Source of the DNA: Rhodococcus sp. 1168
GTDB taxonomy: Bacteria; Actinomycetota; Actinomycetes; Mycobacteriales; Mycobacteriaceae
DNA length: 61,488 bases
Reading direction: 5' to 3'
NCBI RefSeq assembly: GCF_002091955.1
Contig: NZ_MKKY01000063.1
Location: 1 to 61,488, forward strand
Of the stretch, positions 25,778 through 36,474 are shown piece by piece (the first letter of the stretch is position 1; every line of letters starts with the position of its first letter). The notes beneath the pieces are model-generated. The model made no database searches, was not told the DNA's origin, and saw only the letters and a list, made by a program, of their open reading frames with translations. The position numbers and the translations under genes were made by a program.

Positions 25778-26169
25778 CACACCCCTTGCTGTGAGCGCCG
25801 TCACGGGGTACAAAGGACTTACGGAAGAACGGAAGGCCAAGATCGAACCGGAAGAGAAGGTTCCCTCTCCCGACCGCGATTCCCAGCACGGACACCAGGC
25901 ACCCACGCTGAGCTCGCCGCTGACATGGCAAAAGCGCTGTGGGTCTGCGAGATTCGGGATGTAGCAGCAAGAACCCTGCACCGGTTGCAGGGATGACCTC
26001 CTACCTCATCGGACCGTCGCCGAGGCCATGCGATCCTAGCGATCGTGACAGCCCACCAATGCACGCTTGGTAACCCGGCAGTCCGTGCTAACGGGCGGCG
26101 AAGTCGACTCAGGTCGGCGGCGCCGCCCTTTTAATGTGTCGACACAGGCGTCCGTACGCCGGCAAACTG
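25778..26169. other. Intergenic region between convergent genes
   Basis: About 390 bases after the HAD phosphatase and after the Fic-like gene on the other strand. It holds a short hairpin (CCCTGCA/TGCAGGG, 25974-25992) and a perfect 12-base palindrome TGTGTCGACACA at 26135-26146. Frames in the region do not look coding. Confidence 0.45.
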
Positions 26170-26925
26170 TTACTTGTCGGAGCCTGCAGCCTCAGCGATC
26201 GACGTCGCTTCCATCGCCCCGGCCTCGAGTGCACCGCAGCAGAGGATGACCCAGCTGCCGACACCGGTGGCAGTACCGGAAGCGAACCCTGCCGCTCCGT
26301 CTCGGTAGGCCTGCGATCGGCGCAGCCAACTCACTTCGGGTACTCCGAGATTGTGCGGGTCCAAACCTGAAGACGCGGCCACGAGCCGAGACGCTGCCCG
26401 AGCAACGACACCATCGGCCGACTCGAACGGCTTCAACGTCAACAGCTCACCGTGCACGATCGCCGCAATGACCGGTGCCGGCGCGGAGGATCCACCGGTG
26501 ACCAGCTGGGCCAGGAAGTCCAACCGCTCACCGATCCCGCCGTCCGAACGTGGTCGCCCGAGTGCGGACTGGTCCTCGACCAAATCCGCCGCGGCAAGTA
26601 GATGGAGTCGAGCGAGTGCCTGAAGCGGCGCGCTCTTCCATGTCGAGAGCATGATCGACAGCGCATCCCCGTCCAGCGCCGCACCTACCCGCAAAGCACC
26701 TGCCAGAATCGGGTCGCCGTCTTCACCTTCGCGCGGAAAGTCCATCGACCCACCGTCGAGGGCGGACGACGATCGAGCGGCACGCACTGCAGCCTCGGCT
26801 GCCGTGGCAGGCCAGCCCCGACGGTTCGTCTTGTGCCGATGTACTGCTCCGAGTGCGTCGCGGGCTCGTTCGGCGGCGTCGATGACACCGGGGAGTTCGA
26901 GCAGCGGGGCGAGAGGGTCCGTCAC
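26170..26925 (-). CDS. Degenerate Fic-like protein, Rv3662c-like
   Basis: A 251-residue protein starting at GTG 26925, the positional homologue of Rv3662c. The family has no established function that I know of. The segment VHGELLTLKPFESADGVVAR (157-176) aligns without gaps to the Fic core, with K165-P-F in place of HPF and ADGV in place of GNGR; R176 keeps the last Arg. Upstream, SSALDGG (53-59) resembles the N-terminal inhibitory motif of Fic proteins, with Asp for Glu. The catalytic His and the phosphate-binding Asn/Arg are missing, so AMP transfer is unlikely. The Fic link is my inference from motif spacing. It is separated from the dpp ATPase stop by about 60 bases. Confidence 0.75.
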   Translation of the reverse strand: MTDPLAPLLELPGVIDAAERARDALGAVHRHKTNRRGWPATAAEAAVRAARSSSALDGGSMDFPREGEDGDPILAGALRVGAALDGDALSIMLSTWKSAPLQALARLHLLAAADLVEDQSALGRPRSDGGIGERLDFLAQLVTGGSSAPAPVIAAIVHGELLTLKPFESADGVVARAASRLVAASSGLDPHNLGVPEVSWLRRSQAYRDGAAGFASGTATGVGSWVILCCGALEAGAMEATSIAEAAGSDK

Positions 26926-26986
26926 GATAGGCGACGGTACCCCCTCGCGGGCAAGGGCAGACTCGCCGGACTGCCCCAGCCGATCG

Positions 26987-28696
26987 CTATACGCCGAGCT
27001 GAACCGAACCGCCGGGGATGGCGGCGAGCAGTCGCTGCGTGTACTCCTGCTGCGGGTTGTCGAACACCTCGTCGGTCGTGGCTGCCTCGACGATCTCTCC
27101 CGATCGCATGACGAGCACGTCGTCGGCGATCTGTCGCACGACGGCAAGGTCGTGCGTGATGAAGAGATATGTCAGACCGAGCTCTGCCTGCAGATCGTTC
27201 AGCAAGGACAGAATCTGCGCCTGCACGAGAACGTCGAGGGCCGACACCGCCTCGTCGCAGATCACCATCTCCGGCGAGAGAGCCAGAGCGCGCGCAATGG
27301 CTACGCGTTGACGCTGTCCACCTGACAGCTCGTTCGGGAATCGCCGCATGACCGATGCCGGCAGTGCCACCTTGTCCAACAGGTCACGGACGCGAGCCTC
27401 GCGTTCCTTCTTGTTACCGACCTTGTGAGTCCGCAGCGGCTCCTCGATGGTGCGGTAGATCGAGTACATCGGGTCCAGCGATCCATAGGGGTTCTGGAAG
27501 ATCGGCTGTACACGACGCCGGAACGCGAAGGCATCCTTGTTGTTCAAACCCGCTACGTCACGTCCGTCGAACTCGACGGATCCGGCGGTCGGTTCCAGCA
27601 GGCCCAGAACCATCTGCGCCACAGTCGATTTACCGGATCCCGATTCACCGACGATGGCAGTCGTCGTACCACGGGCAACGGTGAACGAGACGTCCTTGAC
27701 GGCAGTGAACGCCGTCGTTTTGAAGGGGCTGCCACCACGAAGCTTGAACTCCTTGGTCAGCTTGTCGACCACGAGCACAGTATCTTTTACTGGTTCGAAG
27801 TCGCCTTCACCGTGGACGGTCTTCTCGGCGACCACTTCCTCGGCAGCTTGCTTCGCGTGCGCGACGATGTCCCCACGCACCACCGAGGACTTCAGCCGTT
27901 GCGACGCAAGCGACGGCGCCGCGGCGACCAACTTCTGGGTGTAAGCATGCTGCGGATTCTGCAGAATTTCCAGTGCGGGACCCGATTCCACGATTCGGCC
28001 CTTGCTCATGACGACCAGGTGCGATGCCCGCTCAGCGGCGAGGCCGAGGTCGTGGGTGATGAGCAGAACTGCTGTGCCCAGTTCCTTCGTCAATCCCTCG
28101 AGGTGATCGAGAATCTGACGCTGGACCGTGACGTCGAGAGCGGAGGTGGGCTCGTCGGCGATCAACAGTTTGGGTCGCGCGGACAATCCGATTGCGATCA
28201 GCGCCCTCTGACGCATACCACCGGAGAATTCGTGCGGATACTGATTGACACGCTTCTCCGAGTCCGTCAACCCAGCCTCGTCGAGCAGCTCGACAGCCCG
28301 GGCTCGTGCCGCTTTTCCCTTGGCGATTCCGTTGGCCGCCAAAGCTTCTTCGATCTGGTAGCCGATCTTCCACACCGGGTTCAGGTTCGACATCGGATCC
28401 TGCGGGACCACCCCGATCTGGCTTCCGCGGATCGCGACGAAGTCTTTCTCCTTCGCGGTCGTCAGATTCTTTCCGTCGAACCAGATCTCGCCTGCGGTCA
28501 CCTTGCCAGTGCCCGGGAGGAGATTGATGATCGCGTGCGCGGTCGTGGACTTGCCACTGCCGGACTCGCCCACGATCGCGACCGTCTGGCCGGGATAGAC
28601 CGTCAAGCTGACACCGCGAACAGCTGGTACCGCACCGGAATTGGACTGGAACGACACCTCGAGGTCCTTGATGTCGAGCAACGGCTGCTCACTCAT
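26987..28696 (-). CDS. dppD: Dipeptide ABC transporter ATPase with two fused nucleotide-binding domains
   Basis: A 569-residue protein holding two complete ABC ATPase domains, as in mycobacterial DppD (Rv3663c). Domain 1: Walker A GESGSGKSTTAHAI, signature FSGGMRQRA, Walker B LLIADEPTSALD. Domain 2: Walker A GESGSGKSTVAQMV, signature LSGGQRQRV, Walker B MVICDEAVSALD (Ala for Pro). One chain thus replaces the usual DppD/DppF pair. ATG 28696 is preferred because AAGGAGAAG precedes it; an in-frame ATG nine codons earlier (28723) overlaps the dppC stop as ATGA. It is the last gene of dppABCD. Confidence 0.93.
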   Translation of the reverse strand: MSEQPLLDIKDLEVSFQSNSGAVPAVRGVSLTVYPGQTVAIVGESGSGKSTTAHAIINLLPGTGKVTAGEIWFDGKNLTTAKEKDFVAIRGSQIGVVPQDPMSNLNPVWKIGYQIEEALAANGIAKGKAARARAVELLDEAGLTDSEKRVNQYPHEFSGGMRQRALIAIGLSARPKLLIADEPTSALDVTVQRQILDHLEGLTKELGTAVLLITHDLGLAAERASHLVVMSKGRIVESGPALEILQNPQHAYTQKLVAAAPSLASQRLKSSVVRGDIVAHAKQAAEEVVAEKTVHGEGDFEPVKDTVLVVDKLTKEFKLRGGSPFKTTAFTAVKDVSFTVARGTTTAIVGESGSGKSTVAQMVLGLLEPTAGSVEFDGRDVAGLNNKDAFAFRRRVQPIFQNPYGSLDPMYSIYRTIEEPLRTHKVGNKKEREARVRDLLDKVALPASVMRRFPNELSGGQRQRVAIARALALSPEMVICDEAVSALDVLVQAQILSLLNDLQAELGLTYLFITHDLAVVRQIADDVLVMRSGEIVEAATTDEVFDNPQQEYTQRLLAAIPGGSVQLGV

Positions 28697-28719
28697 CGCA
28701 ACTTCTCCTTCGTGTTCGC

Positions 28720-29682
28720 TCATCGCTTCCGAGCCTTGGGATCGAGGGCGTCGCGTAGTGCATCGCCCATCATGATGAAGCCCAACACTGTGATCGCCAG
28801 CGCGGCAGCGGGATAGAACAGAATCGTCGATCCCTGGCGAAGGGTGACCTGGGCTGCACTGATGTCGCCACCCCAGGACACTTCGGTCGGCGGTAGACCG
28901 ATACCGAGAAACGACAGGGTGGCCTCGGCAACGATGAAGGTACCGAGAGAGATCGTCGTGATGACGATGATCGGCGCCATCGAGTTCGGCAGGACATGCC
29001 GAATCAAGGTGCGCACCTTCGATACTCCGAGAGCGCGAGATGCCATGACGTAGTCGTTGCTCTTGGCCGACAACACCGCTCCACGAGTGATACGAGCCAT
29101 CTGCGGCCAGCCGAACAACGCCAGCACCACGATGACGGTGAAGATCGTCCGGTCGGTGAACAACTGCATGAGGACGATCGCAGCGAGGATGAGCGGGACA
29201 CCGAAGAAGATGTCCGTCAACCGTGACAGCAGAGAGTCTGCCCAGCCGCCGTAGAAACCCGCGAAGGCACCGAAGAGAACTCCGACCATGACTACCAGGA
29301 ACGTGACGCCCACGCCGGTGACCACCGACGCCCGCGCGCCGAAGATGACTCGGGAGTAGATGTCGCAGCCTTGACGGTCGAATCCGAAGATGTGGCCGGA
29401 TCCGGGGCCCTGCATGCTGAACGCCAGGTCGCAATAGCGTGGATCGGTATCGGTGAACAGACTCGGGAGCGCTGCGACCAAGATGACGACGAAGATGATG
29501 AAGGCCGAGATGATGAAGATCGGACGCTTGCGCAGGCTGTGCCAAGCATCCTTCCAGATACTCGTGGGAGCCTCGTCGATGTTCACGGCGTCGGTCTGGC
29601 TGACGTCGACAACTTCTTCGGATTCCACGAATCGTGCTTGACGGACCTCGCGTCCGCCTTTGGGTGTAATCGTCTCAGGCAT
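28720..29682 (-). CDS. dppC: Dipeptide ABC transporter permease DppC
   Basis: A 320-residue permease. A polar N-terminus of about 45 residues precedes the first helix (PIFIISAFIIFVVILVAALP). The core contains IFGFDRQGCDIYSRVIFGAR and the EAA loop ASRALGVSKVRTLIRHVLPN. Together with DppB it forms the membrane channel. The ATG overlaps the dppB stop by 8 bases. It is the equivalent of Rv3664c. Confidence 0.93.
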   Translation of the reverse strand: MPETITPKGGREVRQARFVESEEVVDVSQTDAVNIDEAPTSIWKDAWHSLRKRPIFIISAFIIFVVILVAALPSLFTDTDPRYCDLAFSMQGPGSGHIFGFDRQGCDIYSRVIFGARASVVTGVGVTFLVVMVGVLFGAFAGFYGGWADSLLSRLTDIFFGVPLILAAIVLMQLFTDRTIFTVIVVLALFGWPQMARITRGAVLSAKSNDYVMASRALGVSKVRTLIRHVLPNSMAPIIVITTISLGTFIVAEATLSFLGIGLPPTEVSWGGDISAAQVTLRQGSTILFYPAAALAITVLGFIMMGDALRDALDPKARKR

Positions 29683-30601
29683 AGCGGATCCTTGGGTCGA
29701 GCGCGGCGTACAGGAGGTCGACGACGAGATTCGCGATGAGGTAGACCACGATCAGGACCGTCACGAAGGAGACGACCGTGGGTGCCTCGCCCCTGATGAC
29801 CGCCTGGTAGATGGTGCCACCGACGCCGTTGATGTTGAAGATTCCCTCGGTGATGATCGCGCCACCCATGAGTGCAGCAAGATCGGCACCGAGAAACGTG
29901 ACGACGGGAATCAGCGAGTTACGTAGTACGTGGACGTTGACGACCCGCCTGCGCGAAAGGCCCTTGGCTGTCGCTGTTCTGACGAAGTCGGCGCTGAGAT
30001 TCTCTGCCACGGAAGTACGGGTCAACCGGACCACATAGGCGAACGACACCGAACCGAGCACGAACGCCGGCAGCAGCAGGTTCTTGAAACTCGTGTTGCC
30101 TCCGACAGTGGGAGGCACTATTCCCCATTTGATCCCGATGAAGAACTGTGCGAGGAAGCCGATTACGAAGATCGGGACGGCGATGATGACGAGGCTGACG
30201 AGGAGGACCGAGCTGTCGAACAGCTTGCCCTTACGCAGACCGGCGATGAGACCGAAGCCGACACCGAAGACACCCTCGATGACGAGCGCCATGGCAGCAA
30301 GCTTCGCGGTGATCGGGAACGCTTGCAGCAGAACCTCACTGACCGGTCGACCCGAGAACGACATTCCGAAATCGAAGGTGAAGATGCCCTTGAGATAGAG
30401 CAGATACTGCACGATGAACGGCTCATCGAGGTTGTAGCGTGCGCGCAGCTGGTCGGCCACCGCGGGGCTGATCGCCTTGTCTCCGGCGAGCGCAGCAATC
30501 GGGTCCCCTGGGAGCAGGAAGACCATTGCGTAGATCAGGAATGTGGCCCCGATGAAAACGGGGACCATCTGAAGTAATCGGCGTCCGATGTACCAGAGCA
30601 C
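29675..30601 (-). CDS. dppB: Dipeptide ABC transporter permease DppB
   Basis: A 308-residue permease with the standard N-terminus MLWYIGRRLLQMVPVFIGAT followed by FLLPGDPIAAL. The EAA loop is TATAKGLSRRRVVNVHVLRN. Six helices are expected. The start is GTG at 30601, preceded by AAGGAGGTGATC, the full complement of the 16S rRNA tail, so translation should be very efficient despite the GTG. A stable hairpin separates it from dppA. It is the equivalent of Rv3665c. Confidence 0.93.
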   Translation of the reverse strand: MLWYIGRRLLQMVPVFIGATFLIYAMVFLLPGDPIAALAGDKAISPAVADQLRARYNLDEPFIVQYLLYLKGIFTFDFGMSFSGRPVSEVLLQAFPITAKLAAMALVIEGVFGVGFGLIAGLRKGKLFDSSVLLVSLVIIAVPIFVIGFLAQFFIGIKWGIVPPTVGGNTSFKNLLLPAFVLGSVSFAYVVRLTRTSVAENLSADFVRTATAKGLSRRRVVNVHVLRNSLIPVVTFLGADLAALMGGAIITEGIFNINGVGGTIYQAVIRGEAPTVVSFVTVLIVVYLIANLVVDLLYAALDPRIRYA

Positions 30602-30678
30602 CGGATCACCTCCTTAGGAGGAAGGTGGACGTCACAGCGGTATTCAGCGTGGGCGTCGTACGAGGCGAGCGAGGCAAG

Positions 30679-30725
30679 CAGACGAGCAGGGCAGTAGGCA
30701 ACGGGCCTACTGCCCTGCTCGTCTG
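30679..30725 (-). terminator. 21-pair hairpin between dppA and dppB
   Basis: The stem at 30679-30699 pairs perfectly with 30705-30725 (21 pairs, 5-base loop). It stands 23 bases after the dppA stop and well before dppB. Such a stem between a binding-protein gene and its permease genes usually protects the upstream mRNA or partly stops transcription, giving more binding protein than permease. No T tract follows. Confidence 0.65.
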
Positions 30726-30747
30726 AATCAAGAGCCGTGAGAAAAGA

Positions 30748-32376
30748 TCAGTTCTTCTCGATCTGGTTGTAGATCGGGATTCCGTCCCAACCGATCTTGA
30801 CGTTGGTGACGTTCTCCGACCAGCCACTGGCTGCGTTGCGGTACCAGGTCGGTACTGCAGGCAGATCGTTCAGGAGGATTTCCTGTGCCTGGTTGATCAG
30901 GTCCTGCGCCTTGTCCTTGTCGGTCTCGCTTGCCGACTCACGCAGCAAACGATCGAACTCGGGGTTGGAGTACTCGCCGTCGTTGGAGCTGCCACCGGTC
31001 TGGTAGTTCTGGGCAAGGAAGCCGTACTGCTGCGGGTAGTCACCCTGCCAGCCCGAACGGAACGCCGTCGGGATGGTGCGGTTGGTGGCTTCGGTCCGCA
31101 GCTGCGCGAACGTCGGGTAGGGAGCACCCTGTGCCTCGATACCGAGCGTGTTGCGGATGCTGTTGCTGACTGCGTCGACCCATTCCTGGTGTCCGCCATC
31201 GGAGTTGTACGCGATGGCGAAGCTACCGGACCACGGTGCGATGGCGTCGGCCTGTGCCCACAGTGCCTTGGCGCCGTCCTTGTCGTACTCGACGTTGTCG
31301 ACGTCACTGAGATCCCCGGTCCAGCCTTCGATGGCGGGGCTGGTGAAATCCTTTGCAGGCGTGCGGGTGTTGTTGAAGATCTGCTTGGTGATCTGATCGC
31401 GATCGATCGCCTTGGAGATCGCCTGACGACGCAGCACACCCTCTTCGCCACCGAAGTGCGGCAGACGACCCGGGATGGTGAATGTTTCAATGCTCGCGGA
31501 CGGCTGATTGACCGTACGGCCGGGCAAATCCGACTCGAACGTCGTCACGGCACTGGAAGGAACGTTGTCGAGGACGTCGACGTTGTTCGACAGAAGATCC
31601 GTGTATGCGGTGTCGAGGTTGCTGTAGAGCATGAAGTTGATGCCGCCGTTGGCGGGCTTTCGGTTGCCGTCGTAATCCGGGTTGGTCACCAGATCGATGC
31701 GGACGTTGTGCTGCCAGGCGCCTTCGGCGGCGAACATGTACGGTCCGTTGCCGATCGGGTTCTCCCCGAACGCTGCCATGTCGGCGTATGCGACCTCGGG
31801 CAGCGGGTAGTACGCGGCGAAGCCGAGACGATCAGGGAACGCCGCCTCGGGCTGCTTGAGCTCGATGGTGAAAGTCTTGTCGTCGACGACCTTCAGGCCG
31901 GACATCGTCTGGACCGTCGGGTTCTCGGCAGCGACCTCGTCGTAGCCGAGAATCGGATCGAAGAACGACCCCTGCAGCTGCGCGTTGGTCGAAAGCGCAC
32001 CGTAGTTCCATGCGTCGACGAAGGATTTCGCTGTCACCGGCGTGCCGTTGGTGAACTCCCAGCCGTCCTTCAACGTCACGGTGTAGTTCTGGCCGTCGGC
32101 GGAATCAATCGAGTCGGCGACCTCGTTCTCGATACCGCCCTCGGGGGTGTAGGAAACCAGCCCGGCGAAGATCGAGTCCACGACCCGTCCACCGGTATTT
32201 TCACTCGTATTGGTGGGAACCAGCGGATTCTGCGGCTCACCACTCCACGCGTTGATGATTGCGGCGCCGTCTCCGGACCCACCGCCGCTGGTCGAATCAC
32301 TCGATGAGCACGCCGTCACCAGCGCCGCTCCCACGACCACTGCCACTGCAGCCGTCGCGATGCGTGTTCTGCGCAA
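30748..32376 (-). CDS. dppA: Dipeptide/oligopeptide-binding lipoprotein DppA
   Basis: A family 5 binding lipoprotein of 542 residues. The signal peptide MRRTRIATAAVAVVVGAALV ends in the lipobox VTAC (Cys 23). Family segments are VTLKDGWEFTNGTPVTAKSF, AFPDRLGFAAYYPLP and LRRQAISKAIDRDQI. It binds peptides outside the membrane for DppBCD. The start is TTG at 32376, a rare choice, supported by GGAGG 7 bases upstream and by the signal peptide beginning there. Homologous to Rv3666c. It is the first gene of the operon and divergent from acs. Confidence 0.92.
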   Translation of the reverse strand: MRRTRIATAAVAVVVGAALVTACSSSDSTSGGGSGDGAAIINAWSGEPQNPLVPTNTSENTGGRVVDSIFAGLVSYTPEGGIENEVADSIDSADGQNYTVTLKDGWEFTNGTPVTAKSFVDAWNYGALSTNAQLQGSFFDPILGYDEVAAENPTVQTMSGLKVVDDKTFTIELKQPEAAFPDRLGFAAYYPLPEVAYADMAAFGENPIGNGPYMFAAEGAWQHNVRIDLVTNPDYDGNRKPANGGINFMLYSNLDTAYTDLLSNNVDVLDNVPSSAVTTFESDLPGRTVNQPSASIETFTIPGRLPHFGGEEGVLRRQAISKAIDRDQITKQIFNNTRTPAKDFTSPAIEGWTGDLSDVDNVEYDKDGAKALWAQADAIAPWSGSFAIAYNSDGGHQEWVDAVSNSIRNTLGIEAQGAPYPTFAQLRTEATNRTIPTAFRSGWQGDYPQQYGFLAQNYQTGGSSNDGEYSNPEFDRLLRESASETDKDKAQDLINQAQEILLNDLPAVPTWYRNAASGWSENVTNVKIGWDGIPIYNQIEKN

Positions 32377-32740
32377 GACAAATCCTCCATCTTTGGTTTG
32401 ACCACAGTGTCAGCCGTGATCGACCCCGGGGCGTCACGCCCACGGGGGTATGTGGGGCGACCGCCGGCCACAGCTCGATGAGCCGAAGCAACGATCCAAT
32501 GGTCCAAACTTTAGACACACCCTGAAACGAACCTGTGAACTCCCCCAGAAACAACGAACGCTCGGACCGAGTACGCAACATGTTCGAAACGATTCGGCAA
32601 CTGAATTCCCACGGGGTGAGAGCGATCTCCCGCCAACCCCTCCGATCGTGCAGTGTGCAGTACCGCCCACCGCTCGGAACCTACCGATCACCGCAGATCA
32701 GAGGGTTGCAGGCGGATGCAACGATGCGACAGCCCTCACA
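32377..32740. other. Divergent dppA/acs intergenic region
   Basis: This is most of a gap of about 480 bases that must contain the dppA promoter (minus) and, at its right end, acs control sites. A small palindrome (CTCGGACCGAG near 32563-32573) is visible. No gene is supported. Confidence 0.45.
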
Positions 32741-32756
32741 TGTGACTACCCTCACA
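32741..32756 (+). promoter_or_regulatory. Crp/GlxR-type binding site upstream of acs
   Basis: TGTGACTACCCTCACA is a perfect match to TGTGA-N6-TCACA, the operator of cAMP-binding Crp/GlxR regulators. It lies about 110 bases upstream of the acs start, and a Crp regulator of the right type is encoded at 41890-42564. An overlapping TCACATGTGA palindrome (32736-32745) extends the site on its left. Confidence 0.7.
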
Positions 32757-32859
32757 AGGGCTCGCGCGGAGGCTGCAGAGCGACTGTTCAGCTCGTTCGT
32801 GATGGCATAAGTAGCTGCCCGAGCGCGAAGAGAACCACGACGAAAGAGAGCCATTCGAG

Positions 32860-34806
<1,947 letters not shown>

Positions 34807-34813
34807 CGACCGT

Positions 34814-34850
34814 TGAATGGGCATACATCCTTGGGATGTATGCCCATTCA
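34814..34850. terminator. Bidirectional terminator between acs and the MHS transporter
   Basis: A perfect 17-pair stem: TGAATGGGCATACATCC at 34814-34830 pairs with 34834-34850 around the loop TTG. It lies between two converging stop codons (34806 and 34854) and can stop both transcripts. Its outer arms, TGAATGG and CCATTCA, match the palindromic repeats seen near holB and topA. Confidence 0.8.
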
Positions 34851-34853
34851 CGT

Positions 34854-36221
34854 CTAGTCCGTCAGTGATTGATCGCGGGTTTCCCTCATGAGGATCAACG
34901 CGACCAACGTCAGAACCGCAGCGACCGCCAGGTAGACCCCGACCCATCCGACGCCATAGCTGCTCACCAGCCAGGTCGCGATGAACGGCGCCACTGCCGC
35001 GCCGAGGATCGACGCCGTGTTGTACGAGATCCCCGATCCCGTGTATCGCACGTTGGTCGGGAAGAGTTCGGGCAGAACGGCACTCATCGGACCGAAGGTA
35101 AGACCCATCAATCCGAGTCCGATGCACATGAACACGAGCATCCGACCGGCCGTCGCGCTTTCCGGGGCAGCGAACCAGTGGAACGACAGACCGAACACAA
35201 TGATCGCAATCGTGATGACGATGAGGGTCGGGCGCCGACCGTATCTGTCGGCGAGCAAACCTGCCACCGGAATCAGTGCGGCGAAGAAGAGCACTGCGAT
35301 CAGCTGAAGCTCGAGGAAGTCGGTGTACGCGATGGTGATCTTCGGGCCACCCGCGTCGGAGACCTTGCCGGTGCCGTAACTGACCACCCACGTCGTCATG
35401 ATGTAGAAGAGCGTGTAGGTGGCGAGCATGACGAACGTGCCGAGGATCAGCTGGCGCCAGCTTGTACGGAAGACCTGGGCGAGAGGAGTCCTCACCTTCT
35501 GCCCACGCTCGACGGCCAGCTTGAACACCGGCGTCTCTTCCAGTTTGAGTCGCACGTACAGACCGATGATGACGATGACGGCGCTCAGCAGGAACGGCAC
35601 GCGCCACCCCCACGTGAGGAATGCGTGATCCGTTGCGGAGTTTGCGGAGTCGTAGCCGGTGATGACGACCAACAGCAGGAAGATCCCGTTGGCGAAGAAG
35701 AAACCGATCGGTGCACCCAACTGCGGATACATCGCGGCCCAGGCACGCTTGCCGGGCTTGGCTGTTTCGGTCGCGAGCAGCGCTGCGCCGCTCCACTCGC
35801 CGCCGAGTCCGACACCCTGCGTGAACCGCATGATCGCGAGCAGTGCCGGCGCCCACAATCCTGCCGCCGCATAGGTGGGTAGCAATCCGATCGCGAAGGT
35901 CGCCACCCCCATCGTCAGCAGTGAGCCGACGAGCGTCGCTTTGCGGCCGATGCGGTCGCCGAAATGGCCGAACAGGACCGATCCGATGGGGCGTGCAACG
36001 AAAGCGAGTCCGAACGTCGCGAACGACGCCAGCAGCGCGGTCGTCTCGTTACCGGCGGGGAAGAACAGCTTGGGAAAGACCAACACTGCGGCGGTCGCGT
36101 AGATGTAGAAGTCGAAGAATTCGATCGACGTGCCGACCATGGATGCGACGACGATGCGAGACCGTGGTACCTCCGGGGCAGCAGCGGTGCCATCGCTTGG
36201 GACGGCCGAGGTAGTGCTCAC
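34854..36221 (-). CDS. MHS-family metabolite:proton symporter (MFS)
   Basis: A 455-residue transporter with 12 predicted helices. The MHS signature appears at the start (SMVGTSIEFFDFYIYATAA), followed by the MFS motif FGHFGDRIGRKATLVG and the family block MRFTQGVGLGGEWSGAALL. A second DRxGRR motif is in LLADRYGRRPTL. MHS members take up shikimate, citrate, proline-betaine, alpha-ketoglutarate or similar organic acids; the substrate cannot be told here. The start is GTG at 36221 with AGGAG upstream. M. tuberculosis has the protease Rv3668c at this place, so this gene is a local replacement. Confidence 0.9.
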   Translation of the reverse strand: MSTTSAVPSDGTAAAPEVPRSRIVVASMVGTSIEFFDFYIYATAAVLVFPKLFFPAGNETTALLASFATFGLAFVARPIGSVLFGHFGDRIGRKATLVGSLLTMGVATFAIGLLPTYAAAGLWAPALLAIMRFTQGVGLGGEWSGAALLATETAKPGKRAWAAMYPQLGAPIGFFFANGIFLLLVVITGYDSANSATDHAFLTWGWRVPFLLSAVIVIIGLYVRLKLEETPVFKLAVERGQKVRTPLAQVFRTSWRQLILGTFVMLATYTLFYIMTTWVVSYGTGKVSDAGGPKITIAYTDFLELQLIAVLFFAALIPVAGLLADRYGRRPTLIVITIAIIVFGLSFHWFAAPESATAGRMLVFMCIGLGLMGLTFGPMSAVLPELFPTNVRYTGSGISYNTASILGAAVAPFIATWLVSSYGVGWVGVYLAVAAVLTLVALILMRETRDQSLTD

Positions 36222-36474
36222 GGTTAGGACTCCTGAAGAGGGGGGTACGTAGAACGCAAATTACCTGATGAAAACCTGAGAATTACAGGCGACGCCCGGT
36301 TTCACCGCCGAAGCGTTCACCGATAATCTGAGAGCGCCATCACAGGGCTAGCTGCGACTGCGAGGCGGAGTGCGTCCGGTCGGCACTAGTGTTGTCCGAA
36401 GAAAGCAGTCGAGACGGCGTCGCAAGACGACATCTCGGAACCAATCAGCACCAGCAAGTGGAGGGGTCGAGAAG

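Noticed and set aside
25819..26064. An 81-codon minus-strand frame between the HAD and Fic-like genes
   Set aside because: No ribosome site, random composition and no motif.
26135..26146. TGTGTCGACACA as a regulator operator
   Set aside because: It is a perfect palindrome but lies downstream of both neighbouring genes, so a promoter role is unlikely.
36370..36474. An ATG at 36370 as start of the DUF1469 gene
   Set aside because: The first 35 residues are Arg-rich and unlike the family; GGAGGGG points to the start at 36475.
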